Source of the DNA: Streptomyces filamentosus | GTDB taxonomy: Bacteria > Actinomycetota > Actinomycetes > Streptomycetales > Streptomycetaceae | Length of the DNA: 64,000 nt | Direction of reading: 5' to 3' | Assembly (NCBI RefSeq): GCF_014654895.1 | Contig: NZ_BNBE01000003.1 | Span: 62,001 to 126,000, forward strand | Shown: positions 1 through 7,188 of the stretch, piece after piece | Position numbering within the stretch: the first letter of the stretch is position 1 | How the letters are laid out: every line of letters begins with the position of its first letter | The notes under the pieces: generated by a model | Seen by the model: the letters and a program-made list of their open reading frames with translations, nothing else | What the model was told of the DNA's origin: nothing | Database searches by the model: none | Position numbers and translations under genes: made by a program

Positions 1-1265
1 GCCTCTATGGCGATAACACCTATCGGCAAGGTTCGCTCCACAAGGCGCAACACAGCTTCAACCTGTGCTCTCGCACCACCGGCCAGAGCACTTTGAACTA
101 CCGGATGCTGACGGTTGACCAGGTAGCGAGATGTGCCGTGCCGGCGTTCCTGGGTCCACCCGAAGGTGAGCTCATGGTCACGTCCCTGCCGTCCGGTTGC
201 CGCCGCGACTCTCCGCCGAAACACAGAGACCGACGCAGCGCGGGCGGCGGCGGCGAGTTTGGCGAGATCCTCTTCAAGGGCAGCCGGAGGGTGCACCCGC
301 GACTTGCGCACATCCACTTGCCACACATGGTCGGAGGCGGGCTCCATGGAAACCTCAATCCTCGCCAGGCGGGTCTGAGGCGCTATCACCATCTCTGGTA
401 AACCGAGCCAACCACCGGCAGAAACCATCCTGTCGCCACGGTAAACGTAGAAGCCCTGCTGGGCATTCCAGCCGCGCGGTCCCGCCCCGTCCTTGATCTC
501 GGCCTCACTCAGTCGGGAGGGGTGCGGCAAGACGTACGGAGTAACCCGGACCTGCCCTCCAGCCTCCAGTCGCTCAGTGCCCAAGTCCTGTGTCGCGACG
601 TGCTGGCGGCAGAACGGGTCCCATGCGGTGAGCACGTGCCCACCCACAACAAGGCGGAGCCTGCCACGCGCGATGTAACGGTGGAACCACATTCGGAGCC
701 GGCTACGACTCTGTCCCAACCTCCGGGCCAGTACCGCTCCTTCCCCGGCATGGTCGAGGTGCCTCCACAGAACCATCGTGCCTACCTTGACGAATCCAAC
801 CTTCTGCGCGATATTCACCGCTTCGTCATCAGCCACGATACGGACACGCCAGTCGTCAGCAGCACGGACCAGATCAATGTCCCACGTTCGACACGCGAGA
901 CCGCTTGGCGTTCGTGACAGCACCGTGAGCATCCGGCACTGCGACAGGGACGCTGTCTTCAGCCCAAGCCCGAAACGCCCCAGATCACTTGTCAACCGGA
1001 CCGCCATTGGCCCGCTACCCCCGAAGCGGACGGCTTCGTGAAGCTCCGTCTCTGTCATGCCATCGCCGTCGTCGATGACTGCAACCCAGGCGGCACCCTC
1101 ATCGGTGCTGAATTCCACACGTACTTCGCCGGCAGAGGCTGCAAGGCTGTTGTCAACAAGGTCGGCAAGTGCGGTCGCCATGTCGTAGCCGAAGGCACGA
1201 AGCGAGTCCATGAGCGCTGAGGCGCGTGGAGCCACTACCGCCTCATACTCAAAGTCATCTTGCAC
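1..1265 (-). CDS. GHKL (MutL/MORC-like) ATPase, C-terminus beyond left edge
   Basis: This frame stays open from a GTG at 1265 to the window edge (421 codons, no stop), so only the N-terminal part is seen. A purine-rich GGGGGA lies just upstream. The N-terminal ATPase carries the three GHKL signatures: N-box ALADLVDNS (residues 32-40), G1 box DDGDGM (65-70) and G2 box LGRFGLGLKTAS (95-106), the HATPase_c_3 type found in MutL and MORC. The remaining 300 residues look like an S5-type transducer region plus an extra C-terminal part. In prokaryotes such ATPases are known partners of Z1 helicases, PD-(D/E)XK nucleases, methylases and AIPR proteins in predicted or tested anti-phage systems. Transcription runs leftward, so partners would lie outside the window. 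The partnership is inferred; the ATPase assignment is firm. Confidence 0.85.
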   Translation of the reverse strand, partial: MQDDFEYEAVVAPRASALMDSLRAFGYDMATALADLVDNSLAASAGEVRVEFSTDEGAAWVAVIDDGDGMTETELHEAVRFGGSGPMAVRLTSDLGRFGLGLKTASLSQCRMLTVLSRTPSGLACRTWDIDLVRAADDWRVRIVADDEAVNIAQKVGFVKVGTMVLWRHLDHAGEGAVLARRLGQSRSRLRMWFHRYIARGRLRLVVGGHVLTAWDPFCRQHVATQDLGTERLEAGGQVRVTPYVLPHPSRLSEAEIKDGAGPRGWNAQQGFYVYRGDRMVSAGGWLGLPEMVIAPQTRLARIEVSMEPASDHVWQVDVRKSRVHPPAALEEDLAKLAAAARAASVSVFRRRVAAATGRQGRDHELTFGWTQERRHGTSRYLVNRQHPVVQSALAGGARAQVEAVLRLVERTLPIGVIAIE

Positions 1266-1527
1266 GGCCGTCCCCCAACCACTGCCCAAACAGACCCCGT
1301 TGATCAGGGTATGCGTTCAAGGGGCAACCGGACACCGATCCCACGAGATCACCAACCGATGCAACGATGCGCGCGGTGACAGGCCAGTCGCGATCGGCGA
1401 CGCGGCCAGCATGAAATCGCAAACTTGTGCGAGCCTCGCCGGTATCCGCGACCGTGCGACACGTACCCAGCAGCTCGTCTGTACTTCCAGGAGTGGCACC
1501 AGCGCGAGCTTCGACGAAGCAAGCGGC
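1255..1527 (-). pseudogene. possible 5'-truncated ORF remnant before the GHKL ATPase
   Basis: A 90-codon frame opens after an in-frame TAG (1528-1530) and ends at a TGA (1255-1257) that overlaps the first codons of the ATPase gene. It has no ATG and no clear ribosome-binding site, and I do not recognise the product (ending LFGQWLGDGRAR). The 4-11 nt overlap would fit an operon partner that has lost its 5' part. It may equally be chance. Confidence 0.25.
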
Positions 1528-1618
1528 CTATGCGCGGACGGGGGCTCTCCCTGTCGCCGCTTGCGAGGCTGTGACCATTGGATACGCGCGCGAAGCACAG
1601 GGCCTCCGGAGCTGTGTG

Positions 1619-1652
1619 CACGAAGCCCCGGGCGTTGGCCCGGGGCTTCGTG
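1619..1652 (-). terminator. strong hairpin terminator after the GntR operon
   Basis: A perfect 15-bp stem (CACGAAGCCCCGGGC, 1619-1633) with a 4-nt loop (1634-1637) lies 20 nt beyond the stop of the gene ending at 1672. It would terminate leftward transcription before the ATPase gene. Confidence 0.8.
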
Positions 1653-1671
1653 TCGTTGTGGTGCGTGGCTG

Positions 1672-2019
1672 TTAGCCGAAGGCGCCTGCCGGCCGGTGGG
1701 GGATCTCGCTGCTGTCTCCGTGGTCGGAGATGCTCAGCATCGGGAGGCGGTGGCCGCGGCTTGCGGCTACGCGGAGTGCGTCTCGCAGGGCGCCGGTGAG
1801 GTCTGACGCCACGAGACGGAGTTCTTCCGGGGCCAACGACTCGTCGGCGAGTACCTCCTGGGCGTGCTCCAGGAGCTCGGCGGCGAGGTCGAGTTGGGCG
1901 GCTTCGGTGTGGTCGGCCAGGCGGGACAAGGGGCCGCCGGTGCCGTCGGTGCTCAGGAAGCAGGGCTTGCCGTCGGGGCCCGACCATGGGAGGAGCCGGA
2001 GCTCGTTGTGGGACGTCAT
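1672..2019 (-). CDS. hypothetical protein coupled to the GntR gene
   Basis: The product has 115 residues. Its ATG at 2019 overlaps the stop of the UTRA part of the GntR gene as ATGA, so it is translationally coupled to it. Its mid-section is a charged, probably helical stretch rich in Leu, Ala and Glu (around residues 33-80); there are no membrane segments and no signal peptide. No family is recognised. Small acidic proteins directly downstream of GntR/UTRA regulators also occur at the intact GntR locus in this window (4343-4666), so the pairing seems characteristic of the island. Function unknown. Confidence 0.75.
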   Translation of the reverse strand: MTSHNELRLLPWSGPDGKPCFLSTDGTGGPLSRLADHTEAAQLDLAAELLEHAQEVLADESLAPEELRLVASDLTGALRDALRVAASRGHRLPMLSISDHGDSSEIPHRPAGAFG

Positions 2020-2724
2020 CCTTCGGCCCTTCTGCCTTCGGGTGTGTGTCGGGTGGCGAAGACGGCTTCCGCGCGGTCGCCGGGGAGGGCCAGGAGCGCG
2101 GCCTCGACGACGCGGCCGACGGTGTCGGTCGCTACGCGGGTGATCGCCAGAACGGCGAGGGTCGGGCTGATTCGGAGGGTTGCCGCTTCCACCGGAGTGG
2201 GGAGGCGAGCGCAGAGTCTCTCCTCGACCTCGGCCAGTGGCGTCGCCACGGTTGTGGGCCAGGTCGACTCGTCGGGTATGACAGCCGGCGCCAGATCGCG
2301 AGGGATGTAGACGCGGGACAGGCTGTGCGGCGAGGTTCCGTCGTGACTCAGGCACTGGAATTCGGTGAGGGGACTGCCAGCCGGCACCCGCAGCAAGACG
2401 GACAGGTTGCCGCGCGCCCGGATTCTGGTGGTGCGGACGCTGATCTGCAAGCCAGGAGTCGGCAGTGTCGGGCCGCCGCCGAGGTACGTGATCCTGCGAA
2501 GAGGGGGGGCGAACAAAGTTGCCCTTGCCGTGGACTTTTTCGACGAGGCCTTCGGCCTGGAGGAGCGCGAGGGCGCTCCGTAGTGTCGGCGTGCTGACCG
2601 TGTAGCGGGCGGCGAGTTGGGCTTCGGAGGGGAGGCGGTCGCCGGCCTTGATGCGGCCGGTCGAGATCTGGGCCCTGAGGTCATCGGCGATGACGTGACG
2701 GCGAGAGGCCACGGAGCTGATCAC
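2016..2724 (-). pseudogene. GntR/UTRA transcriptional regulator, frameshifted
   Basis: The N-terminal winged helix is intact in one frame (DDLRAQISTGRIKAGDRLPS and the recognition-helix region follow, residues about 14-70). The UTRA effector domain continues in another frame down to the stop at 2016. The switch falls in a run of seven G on the plus strand (2503-2509); six would restore one reading frame of about 236 residues, giving ...NFVRPPLRRITYLGG. Either the gene is broken, or length variation or sequencing error at the homopolymer explains it. GTG at 2724 is chosen; TTG at 2727 is the alternative. GntR regulators of this kind (KorSA-like) control transfer genes in actinomycete integrative elements, which fits the island context. 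Confidence 0.8.
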
Positions 2725-2821
2725 CAACTCTCTGCATCCTCAGGGCGATGAGCCGGGTTCGGGAGTGCATGGCCAGCAGTTCGCCCGACTCGAAGAGGAG
2801 GCGCTTTGCACCGCCCGGAAG

Positions 2822-2944
2822 TTAGACGAGGTCGGCCACGCGGCACGGCTGGCCGCCGATCTGGATGACGTCGCCCCGCTGAACGTTGGCCGAGGTGATC
2901 TCGACGTTGGAGGCCAGCGCGCCGCTCGGCGTCCAGCTCCTCAT
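2822..2944 (-). CDS. small protein interrupted by an in-frame TAA
   Basis: ATG at 2944 overlaps the stop of the upstream gene (ATGA). It encodes 40 residues with the core NVQRGDVIQIGGQPCRVADL, then TAA (2822-2824). The same frame stays open after the stop as LPGGAKRLLFESGELLAMHS and further, down to about 2681, overlapping the start of the GntR gene. Related small Streptomyces proteins normally run straight through this point. The sequence therefore looks like a 70-80-residue gene cut by a point mutation (for example GAA to TAA). Function unknown. Confidence 0.6.
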   Translation of the reverse strand: MRSWTPSGALASNVEITSANVQRGDVIQIGGQPCRVADLV

Positions 2945-3117
2945 GAGGTCGCCTCCTTCGGCGCTTCCCGGTCGGCCGCCGGGTGGCAGGGGCAGTCACA
3001 CGCTTCGTAGATCACGGGGACGCCGACCGGTGCCAGGGAGGGCGAGGACTGGGCGCACTCGTGGTGCGTGCCGATCCGACACGAGCTCGATCGGTAGGGG
3101 ACGGCTTTCGCATGCAT
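2941..3117 (-). CDS. small Cys/His-rich protein
   Basis: ATG at 3117 is chosen because GGAGG lies 7 nt upstream; an upstream start at 3144 has no such site. The 58-residue product has clustered putative metal ligands: SSSCRIGTHHEC near the N-terminus and YEACDCPCHP in the middle. This pattern suggests a small zinc-binding protein, although no named domain is recognised. It is the first gene of a leftward unit (3117 to 2822, probably on to the GntR gene), with ATGA coupling to the next gene. Confidence 0.7.
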   Translation of the reverse strand: MHAKAVPYRSSSCRIGTHHECAQSSPSLAPVGVPVIYEACDCPCHPAADREAPKEATS

Positions 3118-3215
3118 CAGTTGACCTCCGGCGGCACGAAGCACGGCGGCCCTAAAGGGTGCACCCTAGTGCGCCCAACCGCGCGACGGATACGGTTCAA
3201 CACGCTGATCAACTC

Positions 3216-3494
3216 CTATCGCTGATGGCCAGGTCCCCGGACATCGCTCGTCGCGGGGACCGTTCCGTGTACGGCGGCCCATAAGGTGCGGCCGTTCAAG
3301 CTGCTGGCCTGGAGCCCGAATCGATCGGCCTCCGCCACCACTTCCAAGGCCTCCCGCCATGTCTCGGCGGGGAGCGATTCCGGCACCTCCGCTTCGATCC
3401 ACGTGTGACGGGCGTGCTCCTCCACGCGCGTGGTGAGTCCGAGGGCGGACAGCCAGGCGGCGATGTCCTCCGCGCTTGCTGCCGAAGCGGGCAC
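3216..3494 (-). CDS. hypothetical protein
   Basis: The product has 92 residues with a GTG start at 3494, preceded by GGAGG at a 7-nt spacing. It is an alpha/beta-looking soluble protein without signal peptide or membrane segment, with two Trp-containing stretches (AAWLSALGL and TWREALEVVAEADRFG). The family is not recognised. It is divergent from the GntR gene at 3574, so the two probably share the intergenic operator region. Confidence 0.65.
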   Translation of the reverse strand: MPASAASAEDIAAWLSALGLTTRVEEHARHTWIEAEVPESLPAETWREALEVVAEADRFGLQASSLNGRTLWAAVHGTVPATSDVRGPGHQR

Positions 3495-3533
3495 AGGAGA
3501 GCCTCCGTCGCCAAGGGATCACGTTGCGTGAAG

Positions 3534-3567
3534 CTAGTTAACTAGATTAGGGTTAGTGGACTAGATT
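3534..3567. promoter_or_regulatory. probable GntR operator
   Basis: A perfect 12-bp palindrome CTAGTTAACTAG (3534-3545) overlaps the first of two direct repeats ACTAGATT (3541-3548 and 3560-3567). It lies immediately before the GntR start at 3574 and between divergent genes, as expected for an autoregulated operator. No Shine-Dalgarno sequence fits between the repeat and the ATG, so the GntR mRNA may be leaderless or nearly so. Confidence 0.6.
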
Positions 3568-3573
3568 TTCCAT

Positions 3574-4332
3574 ATGCCTGAGCAGCAGCCGCCGTATCTC
3601 CGCATCGCTGACGAACTCCGGCGGAGGATCGCGGAGCACGAGTGGGAGCCCGGAGACCGTCTCCCCTCGCGTACCCAGATCGGCCAGGAGTGCGGCGTCG
3701 GCGAGAACGTCGTCCGTCGTGCGCAGGAGTTGCTGATCTCCCAAGGGGTCCTGGAGGGGCGGGCGGGATCCGGAACGTACGTCGCGAAGCCTTGTCAGCG
3801 TGTGCGTGTGGTCCGCTCGTCAGCGCGCGAGCAGGGTGGTGGTTCGCCGTTTGGGGCCGACATGAGGGCCTTGGGTAAGCAGGGGGACTGGGAGAGCCGG
3901 ACCGAAGCCAAGTTTCCGGCGCCGGCGGAGATCGCCGCACGGCTCGGCATCGCCGAGGGCGACCTGTGCGTTCGCACGGTGTACGAGTTCCTCGCCGACG
4001 GACGGCCCGTGCAGTTGTCGACGAGCTGGGAGCCGTACGACCTCACCGGCGGAACCCTCGTCGTTCTTCCCGAGGGCGGGCCCCACGCTGGGGCCGGCGT
4101 CGTGAACCGGATGGCTCAGATCGGCGTCACCGTCGGCCATGCCGTCGAGCAGCCGGAGCCGCGGCAGGCCACTGCCGAGGAGGCGTCTCTTCTCGGGATT
4201 CAGAAAGCCTCGCTCGTCACTCACATCCAGCGGACGTACTACAGCGACGAAGGACGGCCCGTCGAGACGGCGGACATCATCGTCCCTGCTGCCCTCTGCG
4301 AGATCGTCTACGAGATCCCTATCAACCGTTAA
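3574..4332 (+). CDS. GntR family transcriptional regulator with UTRA domain
   Basis: The product has 252 residues, the usual length for the HutC subfamily. The winged helix spans residues about 8-75 (YLRIADELRRRI, then PGDRLPSRTQIGQECGVGEN). It is followed by a UTRA ligand-binding domain (about 95-245) with a conserved arrangement of strands (LCVRTVYEFLADGRPVQLS and RPVETADIIVP). Such proteins bind short palindromes upstream of their own gene, and one is present at 3534. It is followed 10 nt later by a small gene that is probably co-transcribed. In actinomycete integrative elements this type of regulator represses excision and transfer genes; here its target set is not visible. Confidence 0.9.
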   Translation: MPEQQPPYLRIADELRRRIAEHEWEPGDRLPSRTQIGQECGVGENVVRRAQELLISQGVLEGRAGSGTYVAKPCQRVRVVRSSAREQGGGSPFGADMRALGKQGDWESRTEAKFPAPAEIAARLGIAEGDLCVRTVYEFLADGRPVQLSTSWEPYDLTGGTLVVLPEGGPHAGAGVVNRMAQIGVTVGHAVEQPEPRQATAEEASLLGIQKASLVTHIQRTYYSDEGRPVETADIIVPAALCEIVYEIPINR

Positions 4333-4342
4333 GGACGGCATC

Positions 4343-4666
4343 GTGGATGCTCAACAGACACAAGACCTGATCTCGGTGCTGCTCGACATCGAGGCCGACA
4401 CCGGAGGCCGGGACGACGCGGCCATGGATCTCTATGCGTCCGATGCCCTGGAGGCTCGTCGAGCGCTCCTTTCGATCGCCAGCGACCCGCGGACGCCGGA
4501 CATCGTTCTGGCCAGTGCGGGTGAGTCTCTCGGGCAGATCGCCACGAGGACCGGGTGTCCCCTGACCCATCAGGAACGTGTAGGCCTGATGCCCGAGGCT
4601 CGGCACGAGTACGACGACGCTACGGCTTTCACAACTGGTATCCACGCCGGTGGACGCCCTTCCTGA
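4343..4666 (+). CDS. hypothetical protein following GntR
   Basis: GTG at 4343 is preceded by AAGGACGG and lies 10 nt after the GntR stop. The 107-residue product is acidic and helical (DLISVLLDIEADTG, ALEARRALLSIASDP, LASAGESLGQIA), resembling a short HEAT-like helical repeat. No catalytic motif is seen and no family is recognised. It is co-directional with the regulator and probably part of its operon. Confidence 0.65.
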   Translation: MDAQQTQDLISVLLDIEADTGGRDDAAMDLYASDALEARRALLSIASDPRTPDIVLASAGESLGQIATRTGCPLTHQERVGLMPEARHEYDDATAFTTGIHAGGRPS

Positions 4667-4732
4667 GCTGCAACCGCACCAGGGAGCCCCCAGATGAGCT
4701 GGGTTGTCAGTACTGCGGCGTAGTTTCTCGTC

Positions 4733-5131
4733 ATGGCGAACAGACCCTCTGAAAACTGGCGTGCCTGGATGGCGGAGGTGGCCCGAGATGTCGAGGCCGG
4801 GATCTTGGAACCCGAGTGCGCCGGGGCGGTGGAGATGTACTCCGAATCCTTGCTGAGGGCGACGGACTCAGCGCTGGAGGCGTTCGAGGCGGAGGTATGT
4901 GCGCTCGTCGGGCCTTCCGATGCAGAGGTCTTCGGGGTTGTTGAGAGGGTTGTTCTGGCGCTCAACGCCGTCGGCGGTGACGACAGCCACGGCTACTGCA
5001 CCGAAGAGCGGGAGCAGCTGTGCGAATACATCGATCTCACCTTGGGCGAGCACGGTGTGGACGTGGCTGCTCTGGCGGAGAGGAGAGGCATGAACCGCGC
5101 CGAGATCACTGATGCATGGCGCGACTGGTGA
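4733..5131 (+). CDS. hypothetical protein
   Basis: The product has 132 residues and is acidic (Glu/Asp-rich), predicted mostly helical, with no signal peptide. It contains paired Cys residues (ILEPECAGAVEM and YCTEEREQLCEYIDL). The start at 4733 follows TAGTTTCTCGTC with no clear Shine-Dalgarno sequence. The family is not recognised. Its position between the GntR unit and the Imm32-like gene places it in the island. Confidence 0.65.
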   Translation: MANRPSENWRAWMAEVARDVEAGILEPECAGAVEMYSESLLRATDSALEAFEAEVCALVGPSDAEVFGVVERVVLALNAVGGDDSHGYCTEEREQLCEYIDLTLGEHGVDVAALAERRGMNRAEITDAWRDW

Positions 5132-5214
5132 CCGTGGCTCCCTGTACTTCCCGCAGTGTTCTACGTACGAGGACGAGTGCCCTGGTTCCTTGCCTCGATC
5201 CGTGCAGCGGCATC

Positions 5215-5514
5215 ATGAGTTCCATGACTTCCGGAACCGGCTCAGCGCCGATCGAGAGCACTCACGTCACGGCCGCCGTTGAGGGCACAGGGCTCCGCTT
5301 TTCCTGGGACGCCGATGCCCGGATCGAGGTGCGGAACCTCGGGGCCGAGGTCGTCATTGAGGCGAACGCCGCGGGTCTCAGGACGCTTGCCGGGCATCTT
5401 CTGGTGCTGGCCGGCGAAGGAGTTCCGGATGGAGCCCATCTGCACCTCGAAGACAGCAACGGGCTGGAAGAGGGGTCCGTCGGTCTGGTCCTGGAGCGCA
5501 GCGACGAAGAGTGA
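5215..5514 (+). CDS. Imm32-like small protein
   Basis: The product is 99 residues from ATG 5215 (a second ATG at 5224 is possible). The pattern of an N-terminal beta region (LRFSWDADARIEVRNLGAEV) followed by a helix (ANAAGLRTLAGHLLVLA) and HLHLED...GSVGLVLERSDE resembles Imm32-type immunity proteins common in Streptomyces. Those are predicted to neutralise polymorphic toxins. No toxin gene is adjacent, so it would be an orphan. It is the last gene before the att scar at 5710. The family assignment comes from pattern memory and is moderate. Confidence 0.5.
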   Translation: MSSMTSGTGSAPIESTHVTAAVEGTGLRFSWDADARIEVRNLGAEVVIEANAAGLRTLAGHLLVLAGEGVPDGAHLHLEDSNGLEEGSVGLVLERSDEE

Positions 5515-5709
5515 CCAGATCCTCGCGGTTGTCGCGGGAGCTGACATTCACAAGGCAGGTGGCGACGCCAGGGCCCGTGCCAGATCCGTGCCAGATCGAG
5601 CAGTCAGCCACGGTCAATTGGGGTCCGTGGCGGTGCAGGCAAGCGTGGGGTGCGCAGCGCCGTTGTACGCCCGTTGACCAGCCAAGACCGCTGGGTGATC
5701 GGCGCCAGG
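5515..5709. other. non-coding end of the island
   Basis: Between the last island gene and the tRNA scar I see no ORF with coding character. There is a short near-repeat of CCGTGCCAGATC (around 5575-5598). No integrase gene lies here, so the recombinase, if still present, must be elsewhere in the element. Confidence 0.4.
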
Positions 5710-5754
5710 CTTACAAAGCAGATGTCGACGGTTCGAAACTGTCCGCGCCCACCA
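5710..5754 (+). repeat. tRNA-Val(UAC) 3'-half: attachment-site scar
   Basis: The 45 nt read as the 3' half of a tRNA. The anticodon loop CTTACAA carries UAC, followed by anticodon-stem half AGCAG, variable loop ATGTC, T-arm GACGG-TTCGAAA-CTGTC (one G-U pair), acceptor CGCGCCC, discriminator A and encoded CCA. The preceding bases (GGCGCCAGG) do not make the matching 5' anticodon stem or a D-arm, so no complete tRNA exists here. A duplicated tRNA 3' half starting in the anticodon loop is what site-specific integration into a tRNA gene leaves at the far end of the element. Confidence 0.85.
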
Positions 5755-5760
5755 GCGCAA

Positions 5761-5792
5761 AGGCCCCCAGTCGATCTTGGCTGGGGGTCTTT
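5761..5792 (+). terminator. terminator of the original tRNA locus
   Basis: A 10-bp stem (AGGCCCCCAG / CTGGGGGTCT, one G-T pair) with a 10-nt loop is followed by TT, 6 nt after the CCA end of the tRNA fragment. It can also stop leftward transcription of the gene ending at 5799. Confidence 0.7.
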
Positions 5793-5798
5793 GACGTC

Positions 5799-6155
5799 CT
5801 AGGGATGGTGGGCGAACACTCGTTGTTGTTCGTCTTGCCAGGTCCAGTCGGCTGGGCGGGTGAAGGGGTCGGTTCGGGCGAGGGTGGAGAACTGGGCGGA
5901 CGGCTCCTGGGTGGCCTTGTTCACCACGAGGGCCGAGAGCATCGGTGCGCGGCCGTCGTCGTTGTCGTGGAGGCAGACGTCTTTGAGGAGGTGGGTCATG
6001 ACTCCGCGGTGGGGCGGGATGGAGTCGTACCCCTGCGCCGCCAGCTCGGCGCTCAGGTCGCCGTAGGTGATGGTCCGACGTCGGCGGGCCCGTTGCCGGA
6101 GGATGTCGACGGCCGCCTCGACCGCTGCGGGGTACTCCGGGTCCTTGGTCCTCAT
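5799..6155 (-). CDS. hypothetical protein with winged-helix-like N-terminus
   Basis: The start ATG at 6155 is preceded by GAGGGGGAC. The product has 118 residues. The N-terminal half (AAVDILRQRARRRRTITYGD then LSAELAAQG) has the look of a small winged helix, followed by HRGVMTHLLKDVC and a C-terminal part ending in Trp-rich RPADWTWQDEQQRVFAHH. No family name is recognised. It is the first chromosomal gene after the island boundary, so it is expected next to tRNA-Val in relatives without the island. Confidence 0.7.
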   Translation of the reverse strand: MRTKDPEYPAAVEAAVDILRQRARRRRTITYGDLSAELAAQGYDSIPPHRGVMTHLLKDVCLHDNDDGRAPMLSALVVNKATQEPSAQFSTLARTDPFTRPADWTWQDEQQRVFAHHP

Positions 6156-6249
6156 TGCCGTCCCCCTCGGCTGGTTCCGTCTCTGGTGCGCATCGTAGCG
6201 GCGAGGGATGCTCCTGCTGCACGATCGCGGTTCGGGAGAGGGGGGGACG

Positions 6250-6777
6250 ATGGGTGATTTTCGCTTCGGTTGGGAGCTGAGTGGTGCCGGGTGTGCCACG
6301 TATCGGGTCGCCGATGGCGTCTCGGTGCATGAGGCCCTCATCGGTCACTGCACGGACGCCCTTGCCGACCTGCTGTACGCGATGACGGGGCTCTACGGGG
6401 ACTCGTCCGGTGAGCGCTTCTCGTTCGACCGTGAGCCCATGGAGACGAGGTGGCTGCTTCGGCGGCAGGGGGCGGACGTGGCCGTCAGGGTCTTCGAGTT
6501 CCCGGACGGGGGGACGAGTTGGGGTTCACCCGACGAGACGGGCGGCACCCTTCTCTGGAGGTCCACCCAGCCGCGTGGCGTGTTGTGCCACGCGGTGAAG
6601 GAAGCGGCCGAGGCCGTGCTGCGGGAGCACGGTGAGGACGGGTACCAGGAGAAGTGGATGCTGCACCCGTTTCCGATGGCCGCCTTGCAGGACCTGCGGC
6701 GCCTGCACGGGCGGGACGACGACTGCGGGCACGAGCAGTGCCGGACCGGTCTTGGTGCGGGGCCATCGGCGTCGTGA
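6250..6777 (+). CDS. hypothetical protein
   Basis: ATG at 6250 follows GAGAGGGGGGACG, a good ribosome-binding site. The product is 175 residues, soluble and mixed alpha/beta: a beta-rich N-terminus (DFRFGWELSGAGCATYRV), a central segment with FDREPMETRWLLRRQGADV, and a basic His/Cys-rich C-terminus (LHGRDDDCGHEQC). No signal peptide and no known domain are recognised. Confidence 0.7.
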   Translation: MGDFRFGWELSGAGCATYRVADGVSVHEALIGHCTDALADLLYAMTGLYGDSSGERFSFDREPMETRWLLRRQGADVAVRVFEFPDGGTSWGSPDETGGTLLWRSTQPRGVLCHAVKEAAEAVLREHGEDGYQEKWMLHPFPMAALQDLRRLHGRDDDCGHEQCRTGLGAGPSAS

Positions 6778-6853
6778 GCGGGTGGCTTGGGCGGCAGATG
6801 CCGGAGGCCCCCTGTCCTGTGCGGCGGGGGGCCTTCGGTGTGCGTGGGCGGGG

Positions 6854-7057
6854 TTACTTGATGACCTCGACCTTCTTGTCGCCGGCGGACTTGGCTGAGG
6901 TGACCCACTTGACGGTGCCGGTCTCGCGGTCGGAGGCGGTGGTGGAGGCGGGGGCGGGGGCGGTGAGGAGGGCGGCCAGGGCGGCGGCGGTGGCCGTGGC
7001 GAGAAGGGCCAGGGCGAGGCGGGTGCGGGTGGCGGGGGAGGTGGTCGTCGTCGGCAT
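6854..7057 (-). CDS. small secreted protein
   Basis: The product has 67 residues. It has a signal-peptide-like N-terminus: positive TRTRL, a hydrophobic run LALALLATATAAALAALL, then an APA-type cleavage region. This leaves a mature peptide of about 30 residues (DRETGTVKWVTSAKSAGDKK). Family unknown. The start at 7057 is preceded by AGGAGCCCTCC on the coding strand. Confidence 0.6.
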   Translation of the reverse strand: MPTTTTSPATRTRLALALLATATAAALAALLTAPAPASTTASDRETGTVKWVTSAKSAGDKKVEVIK

Positions 7058-7188
7058 GGAGGGCTCCTCGGTGCGGGGTGGTGTGGTGGTGGGGTGGTGA
7101 GGGGGCGAAGGTATCCCGGTGTCGCCCGGAGGGGGAACGGGGCGGGGCGAGTTGACGCGGGTGGGGCGGGGCCGGTGTACTCCGGGGC

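Noticed and set aside
1317..1598. 93-residue minus-strand frame before the ATPase gene
   Set aside because: It has no ribosome-binding site and no coding look. Another frame of the same strand (1255-1527) looks slightly better and is listed with low confidence.
2721..2999. 92-residue Arg-rich minus-strand frame
   Set aside because: It overlaps the better supported small gene at 2822-2944 in a different frame and has no sensible protein features.
5700..5754. Functional tRNA gene
   Set aside because: There is no D-arm, no 5' acceptor strand, and the bases before the anticodon loop do not pair with AGCAG.
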